A stretch of 64,000 nt of DNA from JAVJUV01 sp040220415 (GCA_040220415.1 JAVJUV010000089.1:124001-188000); one strand, 5' to 3'; shown: positions 1 to 9,521, counted from the stretch's first letter. Made by a program: numbers and translations. The notes: a model not told the origin generated them from the letters alone.

Positions 1-15
1 GAAGCAACCGGTCGC

Positions 16-861
16 GTGCTTCCGCGAGAAAAGTCCTATCACGCAATTCTGGCAGGTCTGCGGGCACCTGTGTTGGGTATCTACGAAAGCGAAGCTGACC
101 TTCTGGCCTGTCAGGACAGGTTTATTAAGGGCATCGCCATCTTTGCTCACCGGATGACACCCAAACGCCACCCGAGTCGGGCGCTTGTCATCTGTCAGGC
201 CGGACAGAGCGGACTTCCCTTTGCCTGGGCGACTGACCCGTCACGGGATTGGGATCTCTTGATGAATTACTACGATGCCAAGGGCATGCGACCTTGGCTT
301 GGGGATTATGTGGTGTTTCAGAAAGGCACGAAGTTTACAGCGATGAAACTGCTGACCGACCGTTTCCAAAGTATTCTCGGGCTTTATGAGCATGTCCTTT
401 TCATCGATGACGATGTTTCCACGACGGTGGGCGATCTGAACGCGCTCTTTGCCGCCTGCCGCTGCCATTCGCTGGACCTTGCGCAAATGGCCCTTTCGCC
501 GGGTTCGTCCTGCAACTGGCCACATCTCTTCGCGCGTCCGGACCGCAAGGGACCACGCGAGGTTTCTGCCGTCGAAATCATGATGCCGGTGCTTTCCCGG
601 CGCGCCCTTGCCTGGATTGCGCCCACGCTCGGGAAATCCGTCAGCGGGTTCGGACTGGACCTGATTTGGGGGCGCCTGGTATCGGGCAATGGCGGAAAGA
701 TCGCGGTTCTGGACGACATCAGCGCCACGCACGCCCGCCCCGTCGATCAGGCGGACGGCGCATTCTACCGATATTTGCGACAGCACGGGATAAATGCCAA
801 GGCCGAGTTGTGGATGCTGTTGAAGCGCTATGGCGCCCATCGGGACCTTGTCACGACATAG
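16..861 (+). CDS. DUF707-family protein, predicted glycosyltransferase-like
   Basis: A protein of about 281 residues with the pattern of the DUF707 family: RALVICQAG followed by WDLLMNYYD near residues 55-85, an acidic FIDDDV metal-binding-like motif near residue 128, and a late THARPV motif. DUF707 proteins have no settled reaction; the acidic triplet and layout resemble GT-A glycosyltransferases, which is inference. A GTG at position 16 was taken as the start, but the reading frame is open to the left edge of the window, so the true start may lie outside. The 3' end overlaps the convergent glycosyltransferase gene by 11 bases. The setting, next to glycosyltransferases and capsule export genes, supports a role in surface glycan assembly. 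Confidence 0.7.
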   Translation: MLPREKSYHAILAGLRAPVLGIYESEADLLACQDRFIKGIAIFAHRMTPKRHPSRALVICQAGQSGLPFAWATDPSRDWDLLMNYYDAKGMRPWLGDYVVFQKGTKFTAMKLLTDRFQSILGLYEHVLFIDDDVSTTVGDLNALFAACRCHSLDLAQMALSPGSSCNWPHLFARPDRKGPREVSAVEIMMPVLSRRALAWIAPTLGKSVSGFGLDLIWGRLVSGNGGKIAVLDDISATHARPVDQADGAFYRYLRQHGINAKAELWMLLKRYGAHRDLVTT

Positions 862-3418
862 GCTCTCGGAAATGCCGCTCGATCGTTGCAGAGATTGCTT
901 TCACATCTGTCGGTGCGCCATCAAGGATATGTCCGTTAGGCGCACTTCGGGCGGCTTCGGCCTGAGCGCCCAGGTTGAATGTCAGGACGGGCAAACCGGT
1001 TGCAAGAGCTTCGCGCGTTGCGAACGAAAAGGTTTCGGGCCAGATCGAGGGAATGAGCCAGAGGCCGATTCCATGTCGTTTGGCAAGCCGCGAGATGTCG
1101 CGACGATCGTATTTTCCGACAACCCGATGAGGGGCGGGCAACCGATAATTCGGATCCAGTCCACCTATCAGAACGATCCTCCGCGCCGCGGAGTGCCTTG
1201 CCAGAGCCACCAGAACGTCTGCGCCCTTCGCCCTGTTGATGCCTCCAAGAACCCCGATGCAAGGACCCGCATGATCGATCCTGTCGGGGATATCGGGCGG
1301 CGCGTCGTGTGGCGCGACCATTACCCGATCCGATGCCTGCCCGTAGACAGACGTGAAAACCGCGGCGCTGGAATCCGAATAGGTCGAAATCCGGGATGCA
1401 CGATCCACGACCTTCGACCAAAGGCTGCGCCACTCTCGAAGGCTTGTGGCAGGCCGGCCGGAGATCGACGCAAGGTTATGTGCCGGATCGCGATCCGATT
1501 CATCGGGTACACCGCGATATCGTCCTTTGCTGTCGAGAAGACAGTAAGAGGGGCTGATCGTAAAGTAGTCATGCAGGCGCATTTCCAGCGCATGTTCGCC
1601 GCCCCGGCTCAGGGCCAGAAGCAATTCGGGAACCTCTCGCGGATCCCGCGCACCTGCACCGCAGGAATAGATCACCTGCCGTCTGCGAAGGGGAGACAGA
1701 AGTTTCAATACGGTTGCCGAATCCAGAACCCGGCAATCATGCCGGAAATCCCGGCCTTCGAAGTCGATTCTCCAGGCGGTGCTGCCACCGGCTCGGACCA
1801 CGATCGCTCCTGGCGCGCCGGCGGAAAGCACCCTGTCGATTTCCCGGCGAAGGGCGATTTCCGCTCCGCCACCCAGCACATGCCCCAGAAATACCGGTGT
1901 CGGACGTTCGGAAACCGCGTCCAGCCATGCCGGTGTCAGGGCGGCCCGCTGCACTTCGTGCGGCGATGCCCGCGCCCATTCCTGAACCTCCCTGTCGTAG
2001 CCGGGATAGCGCGATATGATGATCTTCGCAGACGACAGAACCCGCTTTCGCTTTTCTTCGTGCCCGAAACTCGCGCCCCCCGCATGGCCCACGAAAACCG
2101 ATGTGGAAAGGACATTCTTGCCGCCGGCCGCACGCGCCTTCTGGCACCAGTCTACCTCTTCGCCATAGCCGCGCCCGAAGACCGTATCGAAGCCACCGAC
2201 AATACCAAGGAAACGACGGTTCATCGCCATCGCGAACCCGATGCCGGTCGGGATCGCCACCTGGCGCCAGGCCGGTCCGAACTGCCGAGCAATTTCATCG
2301 ATCCGAGTGACCTGATCTTCGGTGAGTGGGGTTTCGACCGATTGCGCCGGAAGACTGGCAATTTCGGCAGAGTTCGACAGGGGGGTGACGCTCGCGACGT
2401 CGGGATCGGATAGAATAGGGGCGAGCAGACGACTGGCCCACCCCGGCGGAGGCAACGTGTCGGTGTTGAGGATGATGACGTGTTCGCCGAGTTGTTGCGA
2501 CAGCTCAAGCCCACGGTTGACCGCCGCAACGAAGCCGCAGTTTTCCTCTTGCGTTAGCACCGTGGTCTGGTCTGGAGAACTTCTGGCGAATTCCGAAAGC
2601 ATTGGGTGGATGCGGGGATCGTCAGAGCCGTCATCGACGAAGATCAAGTGGTGGGCGATGTCGATCGTGCCCTTCAGACGCCCCAGCAATCTCTCGACGT
2701 CGGCAAATGCGTTGAAGACGGGCACAATGATGACAGTCGGACGGGCGAGGCTTGGCAGAGCAACTGGTTGGTCTGCGAAAATGTCACTCGGGATGATCGG
2801 TGCCGCAGATCCATTGTCGCCAAGGCCGAATGCATCGCGAAGCGCGACCGACAATCCGGGATCGCCTGTTCGGATAAACCCGAGAATGCTTCGCCGATGA
2901 CCGATGGCAAAGCGCAGAGCGCCCGGCATCGCCCCCAATCGGGCAAGCCGTTCTTGCAAGGGGTCGGGTGCGGGCAGTTTCACCGGCCCAATATTGCCGC
3001 CGTCATCAACACGACCCACTACGACGACCTTGTCAGAGCTGTCGCGTTCCATGTCGACTTCGAAACCGGTGCGCAGGTGCGCGTGGACAAGTCTTGCTGC
3101 AATATCGGCTCTCTCGATCCAGGGCTGGATGGTATGGCCGACCTGATGTTCCATGCCTGCGCGCAGTTCGCTGGCCGTGCTCCACCCCCGAAGGATGACG
3201 CGGTTCTTGCTCCAATGCGCCTCTTCCACGCATCCCACGACGGTTCCATTGCAATGCAGCGGTACGGCGCAACGGATTGCCACACTGGCGCGCATGTCGA
3301 TCAACCGGCTCAGAGCATTGCGGCTCAGACGGGGAACCGCGACAAGGCGCGAATGCAGCATGGGCACATGCGTATTCCTGGCGGTTTCCTTTAATTCGAC
3401 CGTGGCGATCTCTTGCAT
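851..3418 (-). CDS. Large bifunctional glycosyltransferase (GT2 domain plus GT4-like domain)
   Basis: A protein of about 855 residues with at least two catalytic-looking modules. A family-2 GT-A domain begins near residue 228 (VIIVPVFN, then IFVDDGSDD, then a NTDT metal motif). A C-terminal GT-B-like, family-4 region spans roughly residue 520 to the end, with a late PSIWPETFSFATREALATGL segment typical of the nucleotide-sugar site. The first 200 residues contain a small region (RGWSTASEL ... TGFEVDM) like the beta-sandwich adaptors found on some surface-glycan glycosyltransferases. Such two-headed enzymes usually add two successive sugars to a cytoplasmic glycan. The ATG at 3418 was chosen; a TTG at 3454 would add 12 residues. 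Acceptor and sugars are unknown. Confidence 0.75.
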   Translation of the reverse strand: MQEIATVELKETARNTHVPMLHSRLVAVPRLSRNALSRLIDMRASVAIRCAVPLHCNGTVVGCVEEAHWSKNRVILRGWSTASELRAGMEHQVGHTIQPWIERADIAARLVHAHLRTGFEVDMERDSSDKVVVVGRVDDGGNIGPVKLPAPDPLQERLARLGAMPGALRFAIGHRRSILGFIRTGDPGLSVALRDAFGLGDNGSAAPIIPSDIFADQPVALPSLARPTVIIVPVFNAFADVERLLGRLKGTIDIAHHLIFVDDGSDDPRIHPMLSEFARSSPDQTTVLTQEENCGFVAAVNRGLELSQQLGEHVIILNTDTLPPPGWASRLLAPILSDPDVASVTPLSNSAEIASLPAQSVETPLTEDQVTRIDEIARQFGPAWRQVAIPTGIGFAMAMNRRFLGIVGGFDTVFGRGYGEEVDWCQKARAAGGKNVLSTSVFVGHAGGASFGHEEKRKRVLSSAKIIISRYPGYDREVQEWARASPHEVQRAALTPAWLDAVSERPTPVFLGHVLGGGAEIALRREIDRVLSAGAPGAIVVRAGGSTAWRIDFEGRDFRHDCRVLDSATVLKLLSPLRRRQVIYSCGAGARDPREVPELLLALSRGGEHALEMRLHDYFTISPSYCLLDSKGRYRGVPDESDRDPAHNLASISGRPATSLREWRSLWSKVVDRASRISTYSDSSAAVFTSVYGQASDRVMVAPHDAPPDIPDRIDHAGPCIGVLGGINRAKGADVLVALARHSAARRIVLIGGLDPNYRLPAPHRVVGKYDRRDISRLAKRHGIGLWLIPSIWPETFSFATREALATGLPVLTFNLGAQAEAARSAPNGHILDGAPTDVKAISATIERHFREPMS

Positions 3419-3686
3419 GTCCCTATGCGGGCGCAAGAGCCGAACCGTTCCCAACGTGCGCTCTTTGATCCGGCCTTTTGGTTAACGACAGGTTTCCGCG
3501 GCGAGGAAAACTACCGCCCCAGGAGGTAGAACCAGCATATGACTTGCTAATTTACCAACGCGGTAACGGTTTTCTTACCGCTCTTGTTCCAGTCTTCGTA
3601 AAGCGTCAGTTCCGGATAGCGGCGTTCGGCCGGTCTTCGGGTGGTCACAATCCTTCGTCGGGTTCACTTCCAGGGACACATTTTGG
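3419..3686. other. Divergent intergenic region
   Basis: About 270 bases lie between the divergent starts of the large glycosyltransferase and the sugar transferase. It is more AT-rich than its surroundings (for example tgctaatttaccaacgcggt near 3545) and must hold promoters for both directions. I could not fix convincing -35/-10 boxes, and no small gene with a ribosome site was seen. Confidence 0.5.
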
Positions 3687-4442
3687 ATGCCAGAAAAGAA
3701 GCAAGTTCTCGTGACAGACAGAGAAAGAGACAATCGGCGAAGGCTGCGACTGTCGCAGGTCATCGCCCTGTTGCTCTTACCCGCAGCCCTGCTGGCGCTG
3801 TCGGCACTTTATGTGGTCGCCGTCGTGATACAAGGACGGCCTTTCCTGTTTGCTTCCGAACGGATGCGAACGCCGGATCAGGCGTTCCGCCTTTACAAGA
3901 TCAGGACGATGCATCCGCCGGAAGCCGAAGTTGGTGAAATGGTCCTTTGCGCTCGCCAGGCCCGGCGTGTAACGCCTTTGGGTGCTGTGCTGCGGCGTGC
4001 GCGGCTGGATGAATTGCCCCAGATATTCAACGTTCTGAAGGGCGACATCGGTTTTATCGGGCCAAGGCCGCCATTGCGCCGCTATGTCGAGGCCTATCCC
4101 GACCTCTACGCCGAAGTGCTTCGGGGAACCCTGCCCGGCATAACGGGTCTTGCCACGGTGATGTTGCATCGCCGCGAGGAAGCGTTGCTGGCCGCATGCC
4201 GTGACCCTGCCGAGGCGGATAGCGTCTATCGCGCGCGCTGCATCCCGATCAAGGCACGGCTTGATCTGATCTACAGCCGGAACCGCGGGTTTCGGTTGAA
4301 TGCGATGATACTGTTCCGGACCGTTTCGCGATTGTCTCTCCGGTCGCGGGACACTCACTCGCCGACGATCTCTTCGGCGGAACCAGATGTTCAACCCAAC
4401 GGCTTCAGGACGCCGGTCCGAATGTTGCGCGAGGCAGCGTGA
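3687..4442 (+). CDS. Bacterial sugar transferase (initiating glycosylphosphotransferase)
   Basis: A 251-residue member of the bacterial sugar transferase family (WcaJ/ExoY/PglC type), which moves a sugar-1-phosphate from a nucleotide sugar to undecaprenyl phosphate at the inner membrane and so starts glycan repeat synthesis. It has one N-terminal membrane segment (about residues 24-48), the KIRTM motif at 71-75, and the hallmark stretch RRARLDELPQIFNVLKGD continuing into GFIGPRP (about 103-128). The length fits the short ExoY-like form without the extra transmembrane region of WcaJ. It is divergent from the large glycosyltransferase and convergent with the next one. Its presence beside Kps export genes means lipid-linked and ABC export parts coexist here, so which pathway it feeds is open. 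Confidence 0.88.
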   Translation: MPEKKQVLVTDRERDNRRRLRLSQVIALLLLPAALLALSALYVVAVVIQGRPFLFASERMRTPDQAFRLYKIRTMHPPEAEVGEMVLCARQARRVTPLGAVLRRARLDELPQIFNVLKGDIGFIGPRPPLRRYVEAYPDLYAEVLRGTLPGITGLATVMLHRREEALLAACRDPAEADSVYRARCIPIKARLDLIYSRNRGFRLNAMILFRTVSRLSLRSRDTHSPTISSAEPDVQPNGFRTPVRMLREAA

Positions 4443-4509
4443 CGGCCAGGATACGGTAAATTGCCGCTGAGAGGCTCTTCGCGACGAGGAGGTAGGCGGA
4501 CCGAGTGAT

Positions 4510-5511
4510 TCAGATCCGGTTCAGCAACGCCGCGGCCTTCAGTGCGGCATTGCCGCAGCGGGTTTGGCGATAGACGCCTGATGCTCTGAAGGCCCGCACG
4601 CGGGATGCCAGCGAACCGTTCCGCGCAGCGATGAATGCCTGAAGCGTCGCGCGCGACCCGGGCGTCAGCCACTGCGATGCAGCATCGAGCGCGGCGATGT
4701 TCGCCGCATTCCAACTCCGGTATCGGCCGCGAACGACTTGGGAAAGGCGGAGGAACCGTGCCATTTGAGTGTCGTTCGCGCCGATCACATTGCCCGCGTG
4801 CTGTCTGTAGAGCAATGAGGGTTCGGGGTCATAGATGACCTGTCCGCCGGCACCGCTCACGATCTGATAAATCCACCAGTCATGGGACGCGATATGCACA
4901 GCGTGATCCGCCGTTTCTTGTACAAGGTCGAGTGCTGCGCGGTTCAGCACCATCGTGTTGCCGCCGCTGATGTTTTGCACCAATGCATTCCGGAAGCCGG
5001 GTGGCAGTCGGAAACAGGGTGATCGCCTCAGGGGGCGCAAATCTTCGTCGCAGATGATGGTTCGGCCGGCGTAAAGTGCTGGAACCCCCTCGGGCAGGTC
5101 GGCCAGTAGCTTCAGCGCGCGCTTCAACTTGCAGGGCAGCCAGACGTCGTCCTGGTCGGAAAGCGCGGCGAAGGGCACGCTTGGCCCGGCAGCGCGCAGC
5201 AGGTTCAGGAAATTCTGGGCAAATCCCTGCCTGGGACCGGCAACAAGTGTAACGGACTGGCTGCTGCGTCCGCCGAAACGACGCACCATCGACGGTCCAT
5301 CATCCGTGCTGCCATCGTCCGAGACGACGAGCGACCAGTTTCGGTGCGTCTGATCGAGAAAACTGACCAACTGGTCCTCAAGGTTCGCTGCGCCGTTGAA
5401 GAGGGCCATCAGGATCGCGACATGAGGCGACCGCGCATTATTTCCCGACGCACATATGGTCGGGTGGGTGACCGGGCCTTGGTTAACGATTTCCTCAGCA
5501 TTCCTCGTCAT
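4510..5511 (-). CDS. Glycosyltransferase family 2 (rhamnosyltransferase-like)
   Basis: A 333-residue GT-A enzyme. The N-terminal core reads ILMALFNGAANLEDQL (from residue 33), then VVSDDGSTDDG (63-72), then a LSDQDDVW metal-binding motif (118-125) typical of rhamnosyl- and related transferases that build O-antigen or capsule. No membrane segment is seen, so it should work on the cytoplasmic face. Its start overlaps the stop of the upstream permease gene by four bases (ATGA), so the two are translated together and its product probably helps make the exported polymer. Donor sugar and acceptor cannot be read from the sequence. Confidence 0.85.
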   Translation of the reverse strand: MTRNAEEIVNQGPVTHPTICASGNNARSPHVAILMALFNGAANLEDQLVSFLDQTHRNWSLVVSDDGSTDDGPSMVRRFGGRSSQSVTLVAGPRQGFAQNFLNLLRAAGPSVPFAALSDQDDVWLPCKLKRALKLLADLPEGVPALYAGRTIICDEDLRPLRRSPCFRLPPGFRNALVQNISGGNTMVLNRAALDLVQETADHAVHIASHDWWIYQIVSGAGGQVIYDPEPSLLYRQHAGNVIGANDTQMARFLRLSQVVRGRYRSWNAANIAALDAASQWLTPGSRATLQAFIAARNGSLASRVRAFRASGVYRQTRCGNAALKAAALLNRI

Positions 5512-6317
5512 TTGTGAATCAGATCGTCGGCGTGGCGGGACAACAGCATCAGTCCAAGCGCGGCCAGCGCCATGCCGACACCATAGACAAAAGGTGAACT
5601 GACATAACTCGCGTCATAAGTCGGGAAAATGCCGTGTCTCATCTCGCCGGTGGCATGGAAGATCGGATTGAACCAGAGAAACTGCTGAACCCAGTCCGGC
5701 AGATCCTCGAACAGAAAGAAGACGCCGGAGATGATGAAAAGTGGCCGGGTAAGCACCATCCAGATGCGTTCCCAGGCCGGGAAAGCCATGAAGAGATACG
5801 CGTTCAGAATGCCGGTGCCAAAAGCCAGCGCCGATGCCATCGCCAGTGCGTTTGCGATCCTCGGCAGATCGGGAATGGCATGAGAGTCCAGCGCGGTCAG
5901 CATCGTTCCAAGGACCGCGATAATCACCATGAAGTGTGTCAGCAGGTTCAGAAGGTACCGTGCGAGAAGGGCATCGAGCCAGGTAACAGGAGCGAACGTC
6001 AGCAACGACTGAGAGAACCGCAAGGCCGTCGCCGTTCGGTTGGCGATGTCGTGGAACAACATGTAGATCAGGTAGCCGGTCGCATAGAACAGCGCGAAGC
6101 TGTTTCCGAGCGACGGCGCCCGGAACGCGATGGAAAACGCGAAGGCAAGCAGGGATATGGCCGCCACGGGCTCCAGCACTGCCCAGACATAACCTCCGGG
6201 CGAGCGGCCATAGCTGGTCACCATCTCGCGGATCATCAGTGCGGTGATCGTGCGAGGCGTTGCAAGTCGACGGGGAGCAGGCCGGGTCGGTACAGGCATC
6301 GAGGTCGTGTTCGCCAA
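5508..6317 (-). CDS. kpsM: Capsular polysaccharide ABC exporter permease (KpsM/CtrC-type)
   Basis: Integral membrane subunit of an ABC-2 type polysaccharide exporter. The conserved start of the family is visible (TITALMIREMVTSYGR, then GYVWAVLEPV), followed by six predicted membrane segments and the PLFIISGVFF region before an FNPIFH motif. A TTG at 6317 with a GGGAG ribosome site six bases upstream was chosen (269 residues); an ATG at 6299 lacks such a site but would give 263 residues, also near the usual 258-265. It pairs with KpsT as the inner-membrane pump and with KpsE as periplasmic adaptor. It is unusual that it is encoded divergently from kpsE and kpsT rather than in one operon with them. 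Confidence 0.88.
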   Translation of the reverse strand: MANTTSMPVPTRPAPRRLATPRTITALMIREMVTSYGRSPGGYVWAVLEPVAAISLLAFAFSIAFRAPSLGNSFALFYATGYLIYMLFHDIANRTATALRFSQSLLTFAPVTWLDALLARYLLNLLTHFMVIIAVLGTMLTALDSHAIPDLPRIANALAMASALAFGTGILNAYLFMAFPAWERIWMVLTRPLFIISGVFFLFEDLPDWVQQFLWFNPIFHATGEMRHGIFPTYDASYVSSPFVYGVGMALAALGLMLLSRHADDLIHK

Positions 6318-6381
6318 CTGTGTCTCCCGTCGGGTGCCCGGACACCTTGGCGGATAGCCCGAAGATCTTTCCAGGAAATGA

Positions 6382-7575
6382 ATGAACCGGAGTCCGAGCT
6401 TGGCTGAACCGCACGTCATTCGGCCGGGTGCGTCCCGGATCACACCTCTTCGCCTGACGGCCCGGGCAGCGGGTCCTCGCCGACGGCACAAGTGGCTGAT
6501 GACCACATTCGTCTGCCTTGTCCTGCTGCCGGTCGCGATGGCGGCGGGTTATCTCTGGACACGCGCGGCGGATCAATATGCCTCTACGGTCGGCTTCTCG
6601 GTCATCAAACAGGAAATGTCGTCGCCAATAGAGATTTTTGGTGGAATTGCCGATTTCGCCGGGGCGGGCGTATCGGACAGCGACATCCTCTACGAGTTCA
6701 TCGGAAGTCAGGAAATCGCGGAAACTCTCGATGCGCGTCTGGATCTCTCGAACATCTTTTCCGGCCCGCCCGGTGATCCGGTCTTCTCTTACGATCCCAC
6801 GGGGTCGGTGGAAGACCTTCACAAATACTGGAAGCGTATGGTTCGCGTCACCTACGATGACGGCACCGGACTGATCGAAGTGCGTGTGCTGGCGTTTTCG
6901 CCCCACGATGCCCGGACGATCGCGTCCGAGATTTTCAAGGAATGCGCGCGTCTGGTTCAGGAGCTTTCGGCGATTGCTCAGGACGATACGACCGAATTCG
7001 CACGCCAGGAGGTCGAGCGGGCCGTCGAACGCCTGAAGGTCGCGCGGGAGAGGATCACGACCTTTCGCTCGGAGACGCAGATCGTCGATCCCAGTGCCGA
7101 CCTGCAAGGACAGATGGGGCTGCTCTCGACGCTCGAGACGCAACTGGCCGAGGCCCTGATCGGCGCCGATCTTCTGCGTGAGAGCACGCGGCCAAGCGAT
7201 CCCCGCATCACGCAGGCCGACCGGCGGATCGCCGTGATCGAATCCCGCATAGAGGGCGAAAGGCGCAAGCTGGGAGTTGGACGAGGCAAGGTTCAGGGCG
7301 GCGACTATGCGACCTTGCTTTCCGAGTTCGAGCGCCTTGCCGTCGATCGCGAGTTTGCCGAACAGGCCTATACCGCGGCTCTGGCGACATATGACCAGGC
7401 ACTTGCCGAAGCGCGGCGCAAGAGCCGGTATCTGGCGGCCTACATCAAGCCTACTCTGGCGCAGTCGTCGCAGTATCCGAAGCGCTTTGTGCTTGTCGGA
7501 ATCTCGGCCTTCTTCCTTCTGACGGCGTGGTCCATTGCGGTTCTGGCCTTCTATTCCTTCCGCGACCGTCGATAG
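6382..7575 (+). CDS. kpsE: Capsule export inner-membrane adaptor (KpsE/BexC/CtrB, PCP family)
   Basis: A 397-residue polysaccharide co-polymerase/adaptor that bridges the inner-membrane pump to the outer-membrane channel. It has an N-terminal membrane helix (about 36-58), a long periplasmic region with heptad-like coiled coil (about 195-330), the conserved periplasmic phrase YASTVGFSV after the first helix, and a C-terminal helix (about 370-392) ending in FRDRR. The C-terminal segment QSSQYPKRF is characteristic of the KpsE family. The start ATG follows a CCAGGA ribosome site. It lies four bases before kpsT and shares a short divergent promoter region (6318-6381) with kpsM. An outer-membrane KpsD/Wza partner is not in the window. 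Confidence 0.87.
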   Translation: MNRSPSLAEPHVIRPGASRITPLRLTARAAGPRRRHKWLMTTFVCLVLLPVAMAAGYLWTRAADQYASTVGFSVIKQEMSSPIEIFGGIADFAGAGVSDSDILYEFIGSQEIAETLDARLDLSNIFSGPPGDPVFSYDPTGSVEDLHKYWKRMVRVTYDDGTGLIEVRVLAFSPHDARTIASEIFKECARLVQELSAIAQDDTTEFARQEVERAVERLKVARERITTFRSETQIVDPSADLQGQMGLLSTLETQLAEALIGADLLRESTRPSDPRITQADRRIAVIESRIEGERRKLGVGRGKVQGGDYATLLSEFERLAVDREFAEQAYTAALATYDQALAEARRKSRYLAAYIKPTLAQSSQYPKRFVLVGISAFFLLTAWSIAVLAFYSFRDRR

Positions 7576-7579
7576 GCCG

Positions 7580-8251
7580 ATGATACGACTTGAGAATGTC
7601 AGCAAGTCCTATCACGCGGACGGAGTTGCAAAGATCGTTGCGAACCGGATCAGCCTTGTCTTTCCGGCACGCATGTCCGTGGCCCTGATCGGCCGGAACG
7701 GCGCGGGCAAGTCCAGCCTTCTGAAAATCATATCAGGCGCGATGCGGCCCGGTTCTGGTCGCGTGGTCTGCTCGGGATCGGTATCCTGGCCGGTCGGTTT
7801 CGCCGGCGGTTTTCATGGCGACCTGTCGGGACTGCAAAACACCAGGTTCGTGGCGCGAATTTATGGCGTGGATACGGACCAGTTGGTGGAGTTTGTTCTC
7901 AACGTCTCGGAACTGGGAGAGCATTTCTATCTTCCCGTCCGAACCTACAGTCAGGGGATGCGGGCGCGACTGGGGTTCGCCATGTCGATGGGCATCGACT
8001 TCGACACCTACCTGATCGACGAGGTCGCCAGCGTCGGCGACGAGTCGTTCCGGCAGAAAAGCGAGGCGATGCTGCGCCAAAGACTGGCGTCGAGCGGCGC
8101 GGTCGTCGTGTCGCACAGCGCACCCCTGCTCAAGCGGATGTGCAGCGCCGCCGTCGTGATCGAGAACGGCGATGCGACCTGGTTCGATGAAGTTGAGGCG
8201 GCACTTGAACAGCACCGCCGGAATATGGAACGGCAGCCTGCTCAGGGGTGA
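7580..8251 (+). CDS. kpsT: Capsular polysaccharide ABC exporter ATPase (KpsT/CtrD-type)
   Basis: ATP-binding subunit of the polysaccharide exporter, 223 residues. Walker A is GRNGAGKS (38-45), the ABC signature region is YSQGMRARL (123-131), and Walker B is TYLIDEV (143-149), followed by a switch histidine in VVVSHSAPL. The opening MIRLENVSKSY is typical of KpsT. The ATG at 7580 lies four bases after the kpsE stop, so the two are co-translated; an ATG further upstream within kpsE would add 15 unrelated residues. Together with KpsM it should drive ATP-dependent export of a lipid-linked polysaccharide across the inner membrane. Confidence 0.9.
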   Translation: MIRLENVSKSYHADGVAKIVANRISLVFPARMSVALIGRNGAGKSSLLKIISGAMRPGSGRVVCSGSVSWPVGFAGGFHGDLSGLQNTRFVARIYGVDTDQLVEFVLNVSELGEHFYLPVRTYSQGMRARLGFAMSMGIDFDTYLIDEVASVGDESFRQKSEAMLRQRLASSGAVVVSHSAPLLKRMCSAAVVIENGDATWFDEVEAALEQHRRNMERQPAQG

Positions 8252-8255
8252 ACCT

Positions 8256-9491
8256 TCATGTCGACTTCCCGACCGGGGCGCCGCCTTCGAACAGGTTCGG
8301 ACCAGCGTAGTCAATCGGGTCTTCCTGCATCTGCAAGTGCAGACCATTGCCTTTCCAAGGATGCGCGCGCGCCAGTTCCTCGTCTACCTCGATCCCCAAT
8401 CCGGGGGCCTCGGGCGCCGGTACATGGCCGTCGACAACGCGGATAGAGCCCTTGATCAAGGCGTCGTGATAGGGCGTCTCAATGGTCTCGGCCATCAGGA
8501 TGTTCGGGATGGATACTGCAAGCTGTATGTTGGCGGCCCATTCGATCGGGCCGGCGTAGAGGTGGGGGGCGATCAGAGCATTATGCGCCTCGGCGATCGC
8601 GGCAATCTTCTTGGTCTCCCAGATGCCACCCGACCGCCCCAGCGCGGGCTGAAGGATGTTCGCGGCACCAGCGCGCAGGACGGCGGCGAATTCGGCCTTG
8701 GTCGTCAACCGCTCGCCCGTCGCGACGGGAATCGTCGTCGAACGCGCGACCTCGGCCATGCTTTCGATGTTGTCCGGCGGGACCGGTTCTTCAAACCAAA
8801 GCGGATCATACGGAGCTATGGCCGCTGCGATGCGTTTTGCACCGCCGGTAGAGAACTGGCCATGGGTGCCGAACAGCAAATCCGCCCGGGCACCAAGCGC
8901 CGAACGAAGAGCGCGGCAGAAATTCACCGAAATCTCGATATCGTGAAGCGAAGGCTGATGCCCGCCGCGCATTGTGTAGGGACCTGCCGGGTCGAATTTG
9001 ACCGCCGTGTATCCCCGATCGACCAGATCCAGCGCGGACTCGACCGCCATTTCCGCGTCGCCCCAGAATTCGGGCAACGGATGCTGTGCCAGCGGGTAGA
9101 GGTAGGAATAGGCCCTGACGCGTGGGGTCATTCGCCCGCCGATCAACGCCCAAACCGGCCTTTCCCGGTGCTTGCCGACAATGTCCCAGCAAGCGATCTC
9201 GAGACCGGCGAATGCGCCAATGACCGTCGGATCCGGGCGCTGCGTGAAGCCGGAGGAAAACACTCGTCGAAACATCAATTCGACGTTCTCGGGATTCTCT
9301 CCCTCCATGTGGCGGCCGAAGACATCGTGGATTACGGCCGTCATGGCATCTGGTCCGACGGCGCTGGCATAACATTCGCCCCATCCGGTGATACCGGTAT
9401 CGGTTGTCAGCTTGACAAGAATCCAGTATCGCCCGCCCCATCCCGGCGCGGGTGGGGCGGTGACGATTACTTCCAGATCTGTGAGTTTCAC
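8256..9491 (-). CDS. Enolase-superfamily acid-sugar dehydratase-like protein
   Basis: A 411-residue mandelate racemase/muconate lactonizing family protein. The barrel shows metal ligands in LLFGTHG (D204 and H210 region), FEEP (233-236) and TGER (259-262), plus a late APHLY histidine (310). A histidine two strands after the first metal ligand, rather than a Lys-x-Lys dyad, fits the sugar-acid dehydratases (galactonate, gluconate or mannonate types), which remove water from an aldonic acid to give a 2-keto-3-deoxy acid. The exact substrate is not visible. It could supply the galactonate dehydratase step missing from the galactose cluster at 36.7-39.8 kb, but it lies 27 kb away. It is divergent from the next gene with only 30 bases between the starts. 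Confidence 0.72.
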   Translation of the reverse strand: MKLTDLEVIVTAPPAPGWGGRYWILVKLTTDTGITGWGECYASAVGPDAMTAVIHDVFGRHMEGENPENVELMFRRVFSSGFTQRPDPTVIGAFAGLEIACWDIVGKHRERPVWALIGGRMTPRVRAYSYLYPLAQHPLPEFWGDAEMAVESALDLVDRGYTAVKFDPAGPYTMRGGHQPSLHDIEISVNFCRALRSALGARADLLFGTHGQFSTGGAKRIAAAIAPYDPLWFEEPVPPDNIESMAEVARSTTIPVATGERLTTKAEFAAVLRAGAANILQPALGRSGGIWETKKIAAIAEAHNALIAPHLYAGPIEWAANIQLAVSIPNILMAETIETPYHDALIKGSIRVVDGHVPAPEAPGLGIEVDEELARAHPWKGNGLHLQMQEDPIDYAGPNLFEGGAPVGKST

Positions 9492-9521
9492 GCGAGCCGC
9501 TCCGTTATTTGCGCCAAAGTC

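Noticed and set aside
5614..7605. Long minus-strand open frame of about 660 codons across the kps genes
   Set aside because: It runs antisense to kpsE and out of frame with kpsM, its translation is Arg/Gly-rich without any motif, and it is a by-product of high GC content.
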